DNA from: DATDYW01 sp964574865
GTDB lineage: Bacteria > Patescibacteriota > Minisyncoccia > Phycocordibacterales > JAACPR01
NCBI GenBank assembly: GCA_964574865.1
Contig: CAZNOT010000010.1
Location: forward strand, 1-16,587
Direction: 5' to 3'
DNA length: 16,587 nucleotides
Shown one piece after another: positions 4,384-14,020 of the stretch. Under the pieces are notes generated by a model. It did not search any database and was not told where the DNA came from. It saw only the letters and a list, made by a program, of their open reading frames with translations. The number at the start of each line of letters is the position of its first letter. Position 1 is the stretch's first letter. The position numbers were made by a program, and so were the translations under genes.

Positions 4384-6705
4384 ATGGCGATCGACAACGG
4401 ACGGTTCGAACTCAAGACGGACATGAAGCCCGCCGGCGACCAGCCGACGGCTATTGCCGAACTCGTCAAACGGGTGCGCCGCGGCGACCGGCACACGACG
4501 CTCCTCGGCGCGACCGGCACCGGCAAGACGTTCACGATCGCGAACGTCATCGAGCAGATCCAGAAGCCGACCTTGGTCATCGCGCACAACAAGACGCTCG
4601 CCGCCCAGCTCGCGCAGGAGTTCCGCGACCTCTTCCCGAACAACTCCGTCTCGTACTTCGTCTCGTACTACGACTTCTACCAGCCGGAGGCCTACGTCTC
4701 GGCGTCCGACACGTACATCGAGAAGGAGGCGATGATCAACGAGGAGATCGAGCGCCTGCGCCACGCGGCGACCCAGGCGCTCCTCACGCGGCGCGACACC
4801 ATCGTCGTCGCGTCGGTCTCGTGCATCTACGGCCTAGGCTCGCCCGAGGAGTACGAGAAGGTGAACTTCAAGATTTCCGTGGGGCAGGCCATGCCGCGCG
4901 GGGAGCTCGTGCGCAACCTCATCCGCGTCCACTACGAGCGCACCTCGGCCGACCTGAAGCCCGGCCTCGTGCGCGCGGTCGGCCCGGCCGTCGAGGTCAT
5001 GCCCGTCTCGGAGCGCGCCGTCGTCCGCGTCACGTTCGCCGGCGAGAAGATCGCGACGATCGAGCGCATCGACGGCATCACGCGCGAGAAGCTCGGTGAT
5101 GTCGACCACTTCTACTTTTTCCCCGCGAAGCACTTCATCACCGAGAAGGACCAGGTGCTCGCGGCGTGCAAGTCGATTGAAACCGAGCTGAACGCGCGGC
5201 TCAAGGAGCTGGAGAGCGAGGGTAAAGCGTTGGAGGCCGAGCGCCTGAAGCGCCGCACCCGCTACGATCTCTCGATGATCCGCGAGGTGGGCTACACGAA
5301 CGGCATCGAGAACTACTCGCGCCACTTCTCGGGGAAAGCGCCGGGCGAAGCCCCGGACACGCTGCTCTCGTACTTCCCGCGAAAGGCGGACGGCTCGCCC
5401 GACTTCCTCACCGTCATCGACGAGTCGCACGTCACCGTGCCGCAGATTGGCGGCATGTACGCGGGTGACAAGTCCCGCAAGGACAACCTCGTCGATTTCG
5501 GCTTCCGATTGCCTAGCTGCCGCGACAACCGCCCGCTCAAGTTCGACGAGTTCGAGAAGCGCATCGGCCAGACTATTTACGTTTCCGCGACGCCGGGCAA
5601 GCACGAGCTCGCGCTCGCGACGGACGGCCTCGCCGAGCAGATCATTCGCCCGACGGGTCTGGTCGACCCCATGATCGACCTTCGGCCGGTGACGGGCGAC
5701 GGGAAGTACCCGGGGCAGGTGCCCGATTTCATCGCCTCCGCTGAGGCGGCGATTAAAAAGGGCGGCCGCGTGCTCGCCACGACGCTCACCAAGAAGATGG
5801 CCGAGGACCTCGCGACTTTCCTCGAGGAGAAGGGCGTGCGCGCCAAGTACCTGCACAGCGACGTGAAGACGATGGAGCGCATCGAGATCCTGACGGCGCT
5901 CCGCAAGGGCGAGTTCGACATCCTCGTCGGCGTGAACCTGCTGCGCGAGGGCCTCGACCTACCCGAGGTGACGCTCATCGGCATCCTCGACGCGGACAAG
6001 GAGGGCTTCCTGCGCTCGGACACCGCGCTCATCCAGACGATCGGCCGCGCCGCGCGCAACGTCGACGGCCGCGTGATCCTGTACGCCGACCGCATGACCG
6101 GCTCGCTCGACCGCGCGGTCGCCGAGACGACGCGCCGACGCAACACGCAGCTCGCGTACAACGAGGCGCACGGCATCACGCCGAAGACCATCGAGAAGAC
6201 CATTAAGAGCATCGCGGAGTCGATGCGCTCCGAGCACGACAAAGCGCTCGTGGCCGAGCTCGCCGCGGACCTCGGCGGCCGGAAACCCACGAAGTCGCTC
6301 CTCGAGAAGCTGGTTCGCCGCAAAGAGAAGGAGATGAACGCGGCGGCGAAGATGCTCGACTTCGAGACGGCGGCGCTCCTGCGCGACGAGATCGCCGCGC
6401 TCGAGGAGATGGCGCGGAAGGGCGCGGACTCGGACGAGACGCGCGCGGCGCTCAGCTCGGCTGGCGGCGCCGCGGCGGCCGCGCGGAAGGGGATCATCCG
6501 CCAGGTGGCGGGCAAGCGAATTAAGGCGAAGCCGCTCACGCTCGAGGACGCCGTGCCGCTCGCCGGCCGCCTCGCGAAGGGCCGCGGCTGGGCCGCCAAC
6601 AAACTTGCCGCGAAGGTGCGCGCGAGCGACCCGTCCCGCGTGGTGATTAACCCCGACGCGCCGAAAGTGGAGCTGCGGAAGGGGAACCGCGGCGGCTTGC
6701 GGTAG
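4384..6705 (+). CDS. uvrB: UvrABC system protein B (excinuclease helicase subunit)
   Basis: UvrB verifies damage in nucleotide excision repair: loaded by UvrA, it inserts a beta-hairpin into the duplex and recruits UvrC. Visible elements are the Walker A motif GATGTGKT (42-49), the beta-hairpin region YYDFYQPEAY..DTYIEK (95-114), DESH (347-350), helicase motif VI QTIGRAARN (552-560), the RRRNTQLAYNEAHGIT segment (585-600) and the C-terminal UVR motif (about 637-672) that contacts UvrC. At 773 aa it is about 100 residues longer than E. coli UvrB. The excess is a basic, Ala/Lys/Arg-rich tail (about 678-773) after the UVR motif. The message is predicted leaderless. It sits two genes upstream of uvrA on the same strand but has its own promoter. 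Confidence 0.97.
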   Translation: MAIDNGRFELKTDMKPAGDQPTAIAELVKRVRRGDRHTTLLGATGTGKTFTIANVIEQIQKPTLVIAHNKTLAAQLAQEFRDLFPNNSVSYFVSYYDFYQPEAYVSASDTYIEKEAMINEEIERLRHAATQALLTRRDTIVVASVSCIYGLGSPEEYEKVNFKISVGQAMPRGELVRNLIRVHYERTSADLKPGLVRAVGPAVEVMPVSERAVVRVTFAGEKIATIERIDGITREKLGDVDHFYFFPAKHFITEKDQVLAACKSIETELNARLKELESEGKALEAERLKRRTRYDLSMIREVGYTNGIENYSRHFSGKAPGEAPDTLLSYFPRKADGSPDFLTVIDESHVTVPQIGGMYAGDKSRKDNLVDFGFRLPSCRDNRPLKFDEFEKRIGQTIYVSATPGKHELALATDGLAEQIIRPTGLVDPMIDLRPVTGDGKYPGQVPDFIASAEAAIKKGGRVLATTLTKKMAEDLATFLEEKGVRAKYLHSDVKTMERIEILTALRKGEFDILVGVNLLREGLDLPEVTLIGILDADKEGFLRSDTALIQTIGRAARNVDGRVILYADRMTGSLDRAVAETTRRRNTQLAYNEAHGITPKTIEKTIKSIAESMRSEHDKALVAELAADLGGRKPTKSLLEKLVRRKEKEMNAAAKMLDFETAALLRDEIAALEEMARKGADSDETRAALSSAGGAAAAARKGIIRQVAGKRIKAKPLTLEDAVPLAGRLAKGRGWAANKLAAKVRASDPSRVVINPDAPKVELRKGNRGGLR

Positions 6706-6738
6706 AGAGCTTTCCCCAGCTCGGCCTTAGGCCCCCGC

Positions 6739-6767
6739 TTGCGCGAGGGTAGTTTTTCTCGTTATAT
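6739..6767 (+). promoter_or_regulatory. Promoter of the adenylate-kinase-like gene
   Basis: TTGCGC (6739-6744), a 17-nt spacer and TTATAT (6762-6767). Predicted start is about 6774, 13 nt before the ATG at 6787. This excludes the in-frame ATG at 6766, which overlaps the -10. Confidence 0.5.
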
Positions 6768-6786
6768 GAAAGGGAACTCATTCTCA

Positions 6787-7473
6787 ATGAAAAACACACA
6801 CCCACATCCAATCGACGATTCGGGCCCTATCCTCTTCTGCCTTCACGGGCCACAGGGGAGCGGGAAAGACAAGCAGGAGGAACTCCTCTTGGGAACGCTC
6901 CGCGCCAAAGGTCACAACCCCACGGCCCTCGTGGCCTCGAAAGTTCTGGCCGAGGAGCGGTGCCCCCACCTCGGCGCGATCATGAAGCGCGGCGAACCGG
7001 TTCCCTGCGAGCTCGTTTACACGAAGCTCCGCGGAAGAATGCGCGACGCGGTCGAGGCGGGCCACACCGCCGTCATTCTCAACGGCTACCCCCGGTACAC
7101 GGAAGCCCAGGTCGACCGCTTCGCGGCGCTCGCCCAGGAGTTTCGGTGCCGGCCGTTCGTCGTTCGCATCCGGGCCGACCGGGCGCTCTGCGAGGGTCGT
7201 ATCCTCCGCCGCGCGCAGAGCGACGCGGCCAAGGGCGAAGCTCGGCCAGACGACCTCGACCCGGCCGCGATTCACAAGCGCCTCGACCGCTACTTTGCGA
7301 CCGAGGGGCTGGTGGACCGTCGCCTGTTCATTCATCACGGATTCCGGCACTTCACGGTGACGGCGAGCGACGCCCTGACGAAAGAGCAGCTCCACGAGCA
7401 GCTCGTTCGCCAGATTTGGCCTTCGCCGAGCCCCGACTGGGCTAGCCCGGCCCGCCAGACGGTGGCCGCCTGA
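6787..7473 (+). CDS. Adenylate-kinase-like nucleoside monophosphate kinase
   Basis: The 228-aa protein has the adenylate kinase layout: a P-loop at 21-30 (GPQGSGKDKQ), an MKRGEPVP segment (66-73) resembling the NMP-binding region, NGYPR (99-103) at the place of DGFPR, and a lid-like region with ARPDD (152-156) and RLDRYF (165-170), as in the family's R-x-DD...RL..Y. Adenylate kinases convert ATP + AMP to 2 ADP. Key positions differ: GKGTQ is GKDKQ, so the conserved Thr is Lys, and the Asp of DGFPR is Asn. Substrate and even catalysis are therefore uncertain. ATG 6787 is used because the promoter -10 covers the earlier in-frame ATG. A terminator follows. It lies between uvrB and uvrA but is an independent unit. 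Confidence 0.75.
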   Translation: MKNTHPHPIDDSGPILFCLHGPQGSGKDKQEELLLGTLRAKGHNPTALVASKVLAEERCPHLGAIMKRGEPVPCELVYTKLRGRMRDAVEAGHTAVILNGYPRYTEAQVDRFAALAQEFRCRPFVVRIRADRALCEGRILRRAQSDAAKGEARPDDLDPAAIHKRLDRYFATEGLVDRRLFIHHGFRHFTVTASDALTKEQLHEQLVRQIWPSPSPDWASPARQTVAA

Positions 7474-7484
7474 AATCTGGACCC

Positions 7485-7519
7485 GCCGCCCCGGCTCACC
7501 CCGGCGCGGCTTTTCTTTT
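7485..7519 (+). terminator. Terminator of the adenylate-kinase-like gene
   Basis: Stem 7485-7494 with 7501-7510 (5 bp, one C-C mismatch, 4 bp), 6-nt loop, then TTTTCTTTT. Confidence 0.75.
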
Positions 7520-7555
7520 GCCCCGCCCCGCCGTTTTGTCCGGGCCCTTTTTACG

Positions 7556-7564
7556 TGGTAGCCT
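7556..7564 (+). promoter_or_regulatory. Extended -10 promoter of uvrA
   Basis: TGGTAGCCT lies 9 nt before the ATG at 7574. The predicted leader is only about two bases. No clear -35 and no LexA-like box. Confidence 0.5.
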
Positions 7565-7573
7565 TCCGCCGCT

Positions 7574-10193
<2,620 letters not shown>

Positions 10194-10195
<2 letters not shown>

Positions 10196-10226
10196 GAAAG
10201 AAAAGCCGCCAGTCGAAACTGGCGGC
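10194..10226 (-). terminator. Terminator of the 10248-10925 gene (possibly bidirectional)
   Basis: A perfect 9-bp stem (10205-10213 with 10218-10226) reads as a UUCG tetraloop hairpin on the minus strand, followed by TTTTCTTTCTT. The same hairpin follows uvrA on the plus strand, where only a weak TTT (10231-10233) is present. Confidence 0.75.
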
Positions 10227-10247
10227 CGCGTTTATCTGTCGCGTGAA

Positions 10248-10925
10248 TCAAGCGGCGCTCGCGGCTGCTCGTCTTCTGTTTCGAGATGCGATTACATCGC
10301 GGAGAGCGCCCTCGGGAACTCCGAAGGCTAGAGCCGTAAGGAGCGCGTAGATAATCGCCAGCATCGCAGACCCGAAAAAGACGAGACACTCGTGCGCCAA
10401 GAGAAAGCCGCTGAGCTTTTCCTGTTCGCAGCTAATCACGAGGTTTCCCTCGTGCCGAAGCGTTGTCTCGACCGGCGAAATGAGACGGTGCGGGTGATCT
10501 GGCAACTTCACGGGTTCGCTGTATTCAAACCAGAGGCTGCCGCGCTTAGCGAGAAACTTCACGCGAAGATCAGAGGTGAAGCCTGCCAAAATTTCTTCTG
10601 CGGCAGCCGAAACTTCAACGAAGTCTTCTCGGTTTTTTAACTTCACCGTGGGCGTTCCGGCCACCTCGAGCGTGGCATTGTCGATGGGGCCGCTGCCGCC
10701 TACTACTGTAATTTTTCCCGGAGGAATCCACTGGGGTTCCGAGAGGCGCCCCTCGAATGAGGCGGCGCGTTCTTCGTTGAACCCGTTGGGGGAAGCCCAG
10801 TGGGCCAAGTAGCTATGGCGGGCAGACAAGATGACGGCCCCGCCGACGAGAATCTTTGTGAAGTTGCAGAAGAATTCGCGCTCGCCGAACAGGAATTGAG
10901 TGAATTTTGAGATTTGCTTTTTCAT
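10248..10925 (-). CDS. Hypothetical membrane-anchored protein (225 aa)
   Basis: No family is recognised. A moderately hydrophobic segment near the N-terminus (about 22-40) and a clear one near the C-terminus (about 178-203) bracket a polar domain (about 45-170), followed by an arginine-rich tail (RNRRRAAASAA) that should be cytoplasmic. The middle domain, with short beta-like stretches (KITVVGG, LEVAGTPTVKL, FVEVSAA), would then face outward. The gene is visibly less G+C-rich than its neighbours and uses more AAA, TTT and AAT-type codons, which may mean recent acquisition or weak selection. It is divergent from uvrC, sharing an overlapping promoter, and ends in a terminator shared with the uvrA end. 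Function unknown. Confidence 0.7.
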   Translation of the reverse strand: MKKQISKFTQFLFGEREFFCNFTKILVGGAVILSARHSYLAHWASPNGFNEERAASFEGRLSEPQWIPPGKITVVGGSGPIDNATLEVAGTPTVKLKNREDFVEVSAAAEEILAGFTSDLRVKFLAKRGSLWFEYSEPVKLPDHPHRLISPVETTLRHEGNLVISCEQEKLSGFLLAHECLVFFGSAMLAIIYALLTALAFGVPEGALRDVIASRNRRRAAASAA

Positions 10926-10945
10926 GGGGTGCTATTTACGAAGAT

Positions 10946-10977
10946 ACATTGATATTTTTTATCGATGATGTCAATAT
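10946..10977. promoter_or_regulatory. Symmetric divergent promoter pair for uvrC and the 10248-10925 gene
   Basis: Plus strand: TTGATA (10949-10954), 17 nt, CAATAT (10972-10977), then 6 nt to the GTG of uvrC. Minus strand: TTGACA (10974-10969), 17 nt, CAATGT (10951-10946), with the start about 14 nt before the ATG at 10925. Each -10 overlaps the opposite -35, so polymerase should not occupy both at once. The core is AT-rich. Confidence 0.55.
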
Positions 10978-10983
10978 TTCCCC

Positions 10984-12219
10984 GTGACTCTCGACAACCT
11001 ACGAAAGTTCGACCTCCCCGACGCCCCCGGCGTCTACTTTTTCAAGCTTGGCAAGGAAATCCTGTACATCGGCAAGGCGACTTCGCTCAAGGATCGCGTG
11101 CGGAGCTACTTCGGCGCGGATTTGATCGCGACGCGCGGGCCGAAGCTCGTGGACATGGTGACCCGCGCCGACGGCCTCGAGTGGCAGGAGTGCCGCTCTG
11201 TGCTCGAGGCGCTGGTGCTCGAGGCGGCTCTCATCCGGAAGCACCTGCCGAAGGCGAACACCGACGAAAAGGACGACAAGAGCTACTACTTCGTCGTCCT
11301 CACCGCCGACGAGTACCCGGCGGTCGAGCTGGTGCGCGGCCGGACGCTGGAGTTCCTCGAGTCCTCCGAGGCTAAGAAATTCAAGAAAGTGTTCGGCCCA
11401 TTCCCGCACGGCGGGCAGCTCAAGGAGGCGCTCGGCCTCGTGCGCCGCATCTTCCCGTACCGCGACGCGAAGTGCCGGCCGCCGCAGGCGCGCCCGTGCT
11501 TCTCGTTCCAGATCGGCCTGTGCCCCGGCTGCTGCGTCGGGAAAATTACGCCGGCCGAGTACGCCAAGACGACGCGCCGGCTCTCGCTGCTCTTCGACGG
11601 GAAAATCGGCGCCCTGGAGCGCGACCTCGAGCGGTCAATGGTCGCCGAGGCGAAGGCGCGCCGCTTCGAGGCTGCCGAGGAACTGAAGCGCAGGCTCTTC
11701 GCGCTCCGCCACATCCGCGACGCTTCGCTCGTGAAGGCCGACGAGCTCGCGCCGGCCGGCTTCCGCATCGAGGCCTACGACGTCGCGCACTACTCGGGGA
11801 CGAACGCCGTCGGCGTGATGACCGTGCTCGAGGACGGCTGGCCCGCGAAGGCCGCGTACCGCACCTTCACTCTGCGGGGCAAGCACCGCGGCGACGATCT
11901 GGCGGCGCTGCGCGAGATTTTGGAGAGGCGCCTCGGCCATTCCGAGTGGGGAATGCCGAATTTGGTAGTCGCGGACGGTAACCTGCAGCGCGCGCTCGCC
12001 GAGGAGATCTTCCGCGCCGCGGGAATCGACGTGCCCGTAGTCTCCGTCGTGAAAGACGAGCGCCACAAAATGGCGCGCGTCGACGGCCCGGCCGAGGAGG
12101 TCAAAAAGTACCGCCGCGAGATTCTCCTCGGGAACAGCGAGGCGCACCGCTTCGCCGTCGCGACGCTCCGCGCGAAGACCCGAAAGGCGGCGACGGGGAA
12201 AACCCGGAAGCGGACGTAG
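10984..12219 (+). CDS. uvrC: UvrABC system protein C, short form without HhH domain
   Basis: UvrC makes the two incisions around a lesion after UvrB binding. The 411-aa protein has the GIY-YIG nuclease domain (GVYFF 16-20, YIGKATSLKDRVRSYF 28-43), the cysteine-rich segment CRPPQARPCFSFQIGLCPGC (164-183), a UVR motif (about 215-250) for UvrB contact, and the RNase H-like nuclease domain (YDVAHYSGT 265-273, VADGN 329-333, EAHRFA 386-391) with candidate catalytic Asp266, Asp331 and His388. E. coli UvrC is about 610 aa. Here the protein stops in a basic tail right after the RNase H-like domain, so the C-terminal tandem helix-hairpin-helix is absent. GTG 10984 follows the -10 by 6 nt (leaderless). 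Confidence 0.93.
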   Translation: MTLDNLRKFDLPDAPGVYFFKLGKEILYIGKATSLKDRVRSYFGADLIATRGPKLVDMVTRADGLEWQECRSVLEALVLEAALIRKHLPKANTDEKDDKSYYFVVLTADEYPAVELVRGRTLEFLESSEAKKFKKVFGPFPHGGQLKEALGLVRRIFPYRDAKCRPPQARPCFSFQIGLCPGCCVGKITPAEYAKTTRRLSLLFDGKIGALERDLERSMVAEAKARRFEAAEELKRRLFALRHIRDASLVKADELAPAGFRIEAYDVAHYSGTNAVGVMTVLEDGWPAKAAYRTFTLRGKHRGDDLAALREILERRLGHSEWGMPNLVVADGNLQRALAEEIFRAAGIDVPVVSVVKDERHKMARVDGPAEEVKKYRREILLGNSEAHRFAVATLRAKTRKAATGKTRKRT

Positions 12220-12245
12220 CTCTTGCTATCGATGGCCGGCGGCGC

Positions 12246-12251
12246 TAGAAA
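12246..12251 (+). promoter_or_regulatory. -10 box of the 12259-12486 gene
   Basis: TAGAAA in the context GCTAGAAA, 7 nt before the ATG at 12259. It lies in the loop of a GGCGC/GCGCC palindrome (12241-12245 with 12254-12258). Confidence 0.45.
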
Positions 12252-12258
12252 CGGCGCC

Positions 12259-12486
12259 ATGAGCTACACGCACCTTGTCTTAGCCAGAACGGTGGACCAG
12301 CGACTACGCGCCTTTTTTGTGATCGCGACCAGCGACGACGACGCACGCGATCAGGTCCTGCAAGAGCTCGGTGGGAGCGGCGGCCCAACCTTCGCATCCA
12401 TCGCGGCGGCCACGTCGATTCCTCGGCCGCGGGAAAATCTGCCCCTCGAGGCGGCATCCGTCTACGTTGGGCAGCCGACCACTTAG
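12259..12486 (+). CDS. Hypothetical small protein (75 aa)
   Basis: No family is recognised. The product begins MSYTHLVLARTVDQRLRAFF, continues with an acidic run (TSDDDARDQVLQEL) and ends Pro/Ala-rich; no membrane segment. The frame is open upstream to 12223, but ATG 12259 is preferred because TAGAAA ends 7 nt before it, the spacing seen at most genes here. A hairpin with the TTTTCTTTTTT tail follows the stop. These two signals are the main support. It could alternatively be read through from uvrC, which has no terminator of its own, 39 nt upstream. Confidence 0.55.
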   Translation: MSYTHLVLARTVDQRLRAFFVIATSDDDARDQVLQELGGSGGPTFASIAAATSIPRPRENLPLEAASVYVGQPTT

Positions 12487-12487
12487 T

Positions 12488-12511
12488 AGCCCACCGGGGC
12501 TTTTCTTTTTT
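12488..12511 (+). terminator. Terminator after the 12259-12486 gene (and perhaps uvrC)
   Basis: A short 5-bp stem (12488-12492 with 12497-12501), 4-nt loop, then TTTTCTTTTTTT-like tract. uvrC has no separate terminator, so this may end its message too. Confidence 0.65.
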
Positions 12512-12548
12512 CCGGGGAAAACTAGGCGAGGAGCGGCGTAATCTCAGT

Positions 12549-12554
12549 TAGAAT
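12549..12554 (+). promoter_or_regulatory. -10 box of the ddl-like gene
   Basis: TAGAAT, 7 nt before the GTG at 12562. No TG extension and no convincing -35. Confidence 0.55.
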
Positions 12555-12561
12555 CGAGCGC

Positions 12562-13536
12562 GTGAACGAGCGCTACACCGTAGTCGTCCTCCGCGGCGGG
12601 CCGTCGTGGGACCACGACGAGTCCATGAAGAGCGGCCGGGCGCTCATCGACGTGCTGCACCACCTGGGGCACCGGCCGATCGACGTCGTCGTCGACTCCG
12701 AGGGTAACTGGGTGCGCGAGGGTCGCGCGCTCTCGCCCCGCGAGGCCGCGCGCGGCGGCGACGTGATCTGGAACGCCGCGATGGGCGGCTACGGCGAGGA
12801 CGGCCGCGCCCAGCGAGACATGCGCTCGACCGGCCTACCCTTCACCGGCCCCACCGATCTCGGCGCTGCGCTCTCGACGCAGAAGCACCACGCCAAGGAA
12901 GTGCTGCGCCGCGCCGGCGTGAAGACGCCTGTGGCGCGCGTCGTCGAGCGCCAGGATCCGGCTGCGCTCGCGATCGAGCTCTTCCGCGCCTGCGCCATGC
13001 CGGCCATCGTGAAGCCCGCCGACCGCGGCGGCTCGCTGGGCGTCTCGGTGGCGCGCACGATTCCCGAGCTCGCGCTCGCGCTCCACGCGGCGTTCGCGGT
13101 CTCGCCGCGGGCGATCGTCGAGGAGTGGATCGACGGCAAGGAGGTGACGATCGGCGTCGTCGAGGGCTTCCGCGGCGAAGATCGCTACGCGCTGCCGACC
13201 GTCGAGGTGTGCCTTTCGGGCGACTGCCGACACTACACCTGCGAGATGAAGAAGACGGGGCAGGGGGCCAAGCTCGTGTGCCCCGGCAACTTCAGCGCGA
13301 AGGATAGCGCCGAGATGTACGCCGCGGCCAAAGCCGCGCACGACGCGCTGGGTCTCCGCGACATCTCCCGCATCGACATCATCCACCACCCACGCCGAGG
13401 CGCCTACGTCGTCGAGGCGAACGCCGTCCCGTCCGTCGCGCCCGGCTCGGCCGTCTGGCGCGGCTTGGTGGCGGTCGGCGCCGATCTCAAACAGCTCGTT
13501 GGCCACGTCCTCGACCGGACCATTCGGAGAGCTTAG
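12562..13536 (+). CDS. D-alanine-D-alanine ligase-like ATP-grasp protein
   Basis: The 324-aa protein follows the D-Ala-D-Ala ligase order: LRGGPS (10-15) with SMKSG (21-25), NAAMGGYGEDG (71-81), LPFTG (92-96), IVKPADRGGSLGVS (149-162), EEWIDGKEVTIGVV (187-200) and a metal-binding end with Asp272, Glu285 and Asn287 (VEANAVPSVAPGS). Such enzymes join two D-alanines for peptidoglycan precursors in the cytoplasm, using ATP. Several substrate-side positions differ: the His of NALHG is Met74, the first Glu after GGxS is Asp17, and the omega-loop YxYxxKY reads YTCEMKK (225-231). Another D-amino-acid or acid acceptor is possible. GTG start from the -10 spacing. mltG, another cell-wall gene, lies nearby but is not co-transcribed. 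Confidence 0.8.
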   Translation: MNERYTVVVLRGGPSWDHDESMKSGRALIDVLHHLGHRPIDVVVDSEGNWVREGRALSPREAARGGDVIWNAAMGGYGEDGRAQRDMRSTGLPFTGPTDLGAALSTQKHHAKEVLRRAGVKTPVARVVERQDPAALAIELFRACAMPAIVKPADRGGSLGVSVARTIPELALALHAAFAVSPRAIVEEWIDGKEVTIGVVEGFRGEDRYALPTVEVCLSGDCRHYTCEMKKTGQGAKLVCPGNFSAKDSAEMYAAAKAAHDALGLRDISRIDIIHHPRRGAYVVEANAVPSVAPGSAVWRGLVAVGADLKQLVGHVLDRTIRRA

Positions 13537-13567
13537 GGGGTGCTCCTTGCGCGGCGCCGGCTGCCCG

Positions 13568-13576
13568 TGCTCAGAT
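13568..13576 (+). promoter_or_regulatory. Extended -10 promoter of the 13587-13970 gene
   Basis: TGCTCAGAT, 10 nt before the ATG at 13587. It overlaps the in-frame ATG at 13575, which argues for the later start. Confidence 0.45.
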
Positions 13577-13586
13577 GGCACGGAAT

Positions 13587-13970
13587 ATGAATGCCGACCT
13601 TTCAAAAATTGGAAATCTTAAGCCCGGAGAGTTCTTTCGATGGCCAGGTGAGAACGCCTTCGAGCGGCGGAGCGGCGTCCGCTTCGTCTATGTCCGCCTG
13701 GGATCCGGCGAAGCGCCGATGTTCCTCCCGCGACCCGGCGAAGCCCCGAAAAAATACCTCGCGGCCCGGGTGCCCACGGAGGTTTTGGACGAATCTGGCC
13801 TCGACGACCCGTCGCTGTTCTCGCTCGCGTTCTGCGAAGGGCCGGACGAGAGCGGGGAAGTCGAACCGGTCTCCGATCAAGACCTGCGAGCCCTGTTCTC
13901 GTGGAAGCCTGCGCTCGCGCGGGCGGTGTTGGACGCTCTCGCCCGCAAGCCCTGGATTTCCTCCTCCTGA
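13587..13970 (+). CDS. Hypothetical protein (127 aa)
   Basis: No family is recognised. The protein is soluble-looking, with MNADLSKIGNLKPGEFFRW at the start, a central beta-like stretch (GVRFVYVRLGSGEAPMFLP) and an acidic C-terminal half (CEGPDESGEVEPVSDQDL) ending in a probable helix (ALARAVLDALARK). An overlapping frame is open over nearly the same span (13591-13983), but its peptide is Ser/Arg-rich and looks like a shadow. ATG 13587 is preferred over 13575 because the earlier ATG lies in the -10 box. A terminator overlaps the stop, and the tRNA-Ala promoter follows immediately. Confidence 0.65.
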   Translation: MNADLSKIGNLKPGEFFRWPGENAFERRSGVRFVYVRLGSGEAPMFLPRPGEAPKKYLAARVPTEVLDESGLDDPSLFSLAFCEGPDESGEVEPVSDQDLRALFSWKPALARAVLDALARKPWISSS

Positions 13971-14000
13971 GCCCTCCCCTTGAGACGGGCTTTTCTTTTT
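13970..14000 (+). terminator. Terminator of the 13587-13970 gene, fused to the tRNA promoter
   Basis: A 5-bp stem (AGCCC 13970-13974 with GGGCT 13987-13991) with a 12-nt loop is followed by TTTTCTTTTT. The tail runs directly into the tRNA-Ala extended -10. Confidence 0.65.
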
Positions 14001-14001
14001 C

Positions 14002-14010
14002 TGCTAGCCT
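14002..14010 (+). promoter_or_regulatory. Extended -10 promoter of tRNA-Ala
   Basis: TGCTAGCCT, 10 nt before the first tRNA base. The predicted 5' leader of the precursor is only about 3-4 nt. Confidence 0.6.
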
Positions 14011-14020
14011 CTCGTCCGTC

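Noticed and set aside
5577..6602. Long open frame of 341 codons antisense to uvrB
   Set aside because: Ser/Arg-rich shadow of the uvrB frame with no domain signal.
977..7483. Shared 11-mer ATCTGGACCCG at 977-987 and 7473-7483
   Set aside because: Both lie near gene ends, but the match is short and the flanks do not align; probably chance.
13591..13983. Alternative frame overlapping the 13587-13970 gene
   Set aside because: Ser/Pro/Arg-rich peptide, and it would run past the stop and into the terminator stem; the other frame has better composition and start placement.
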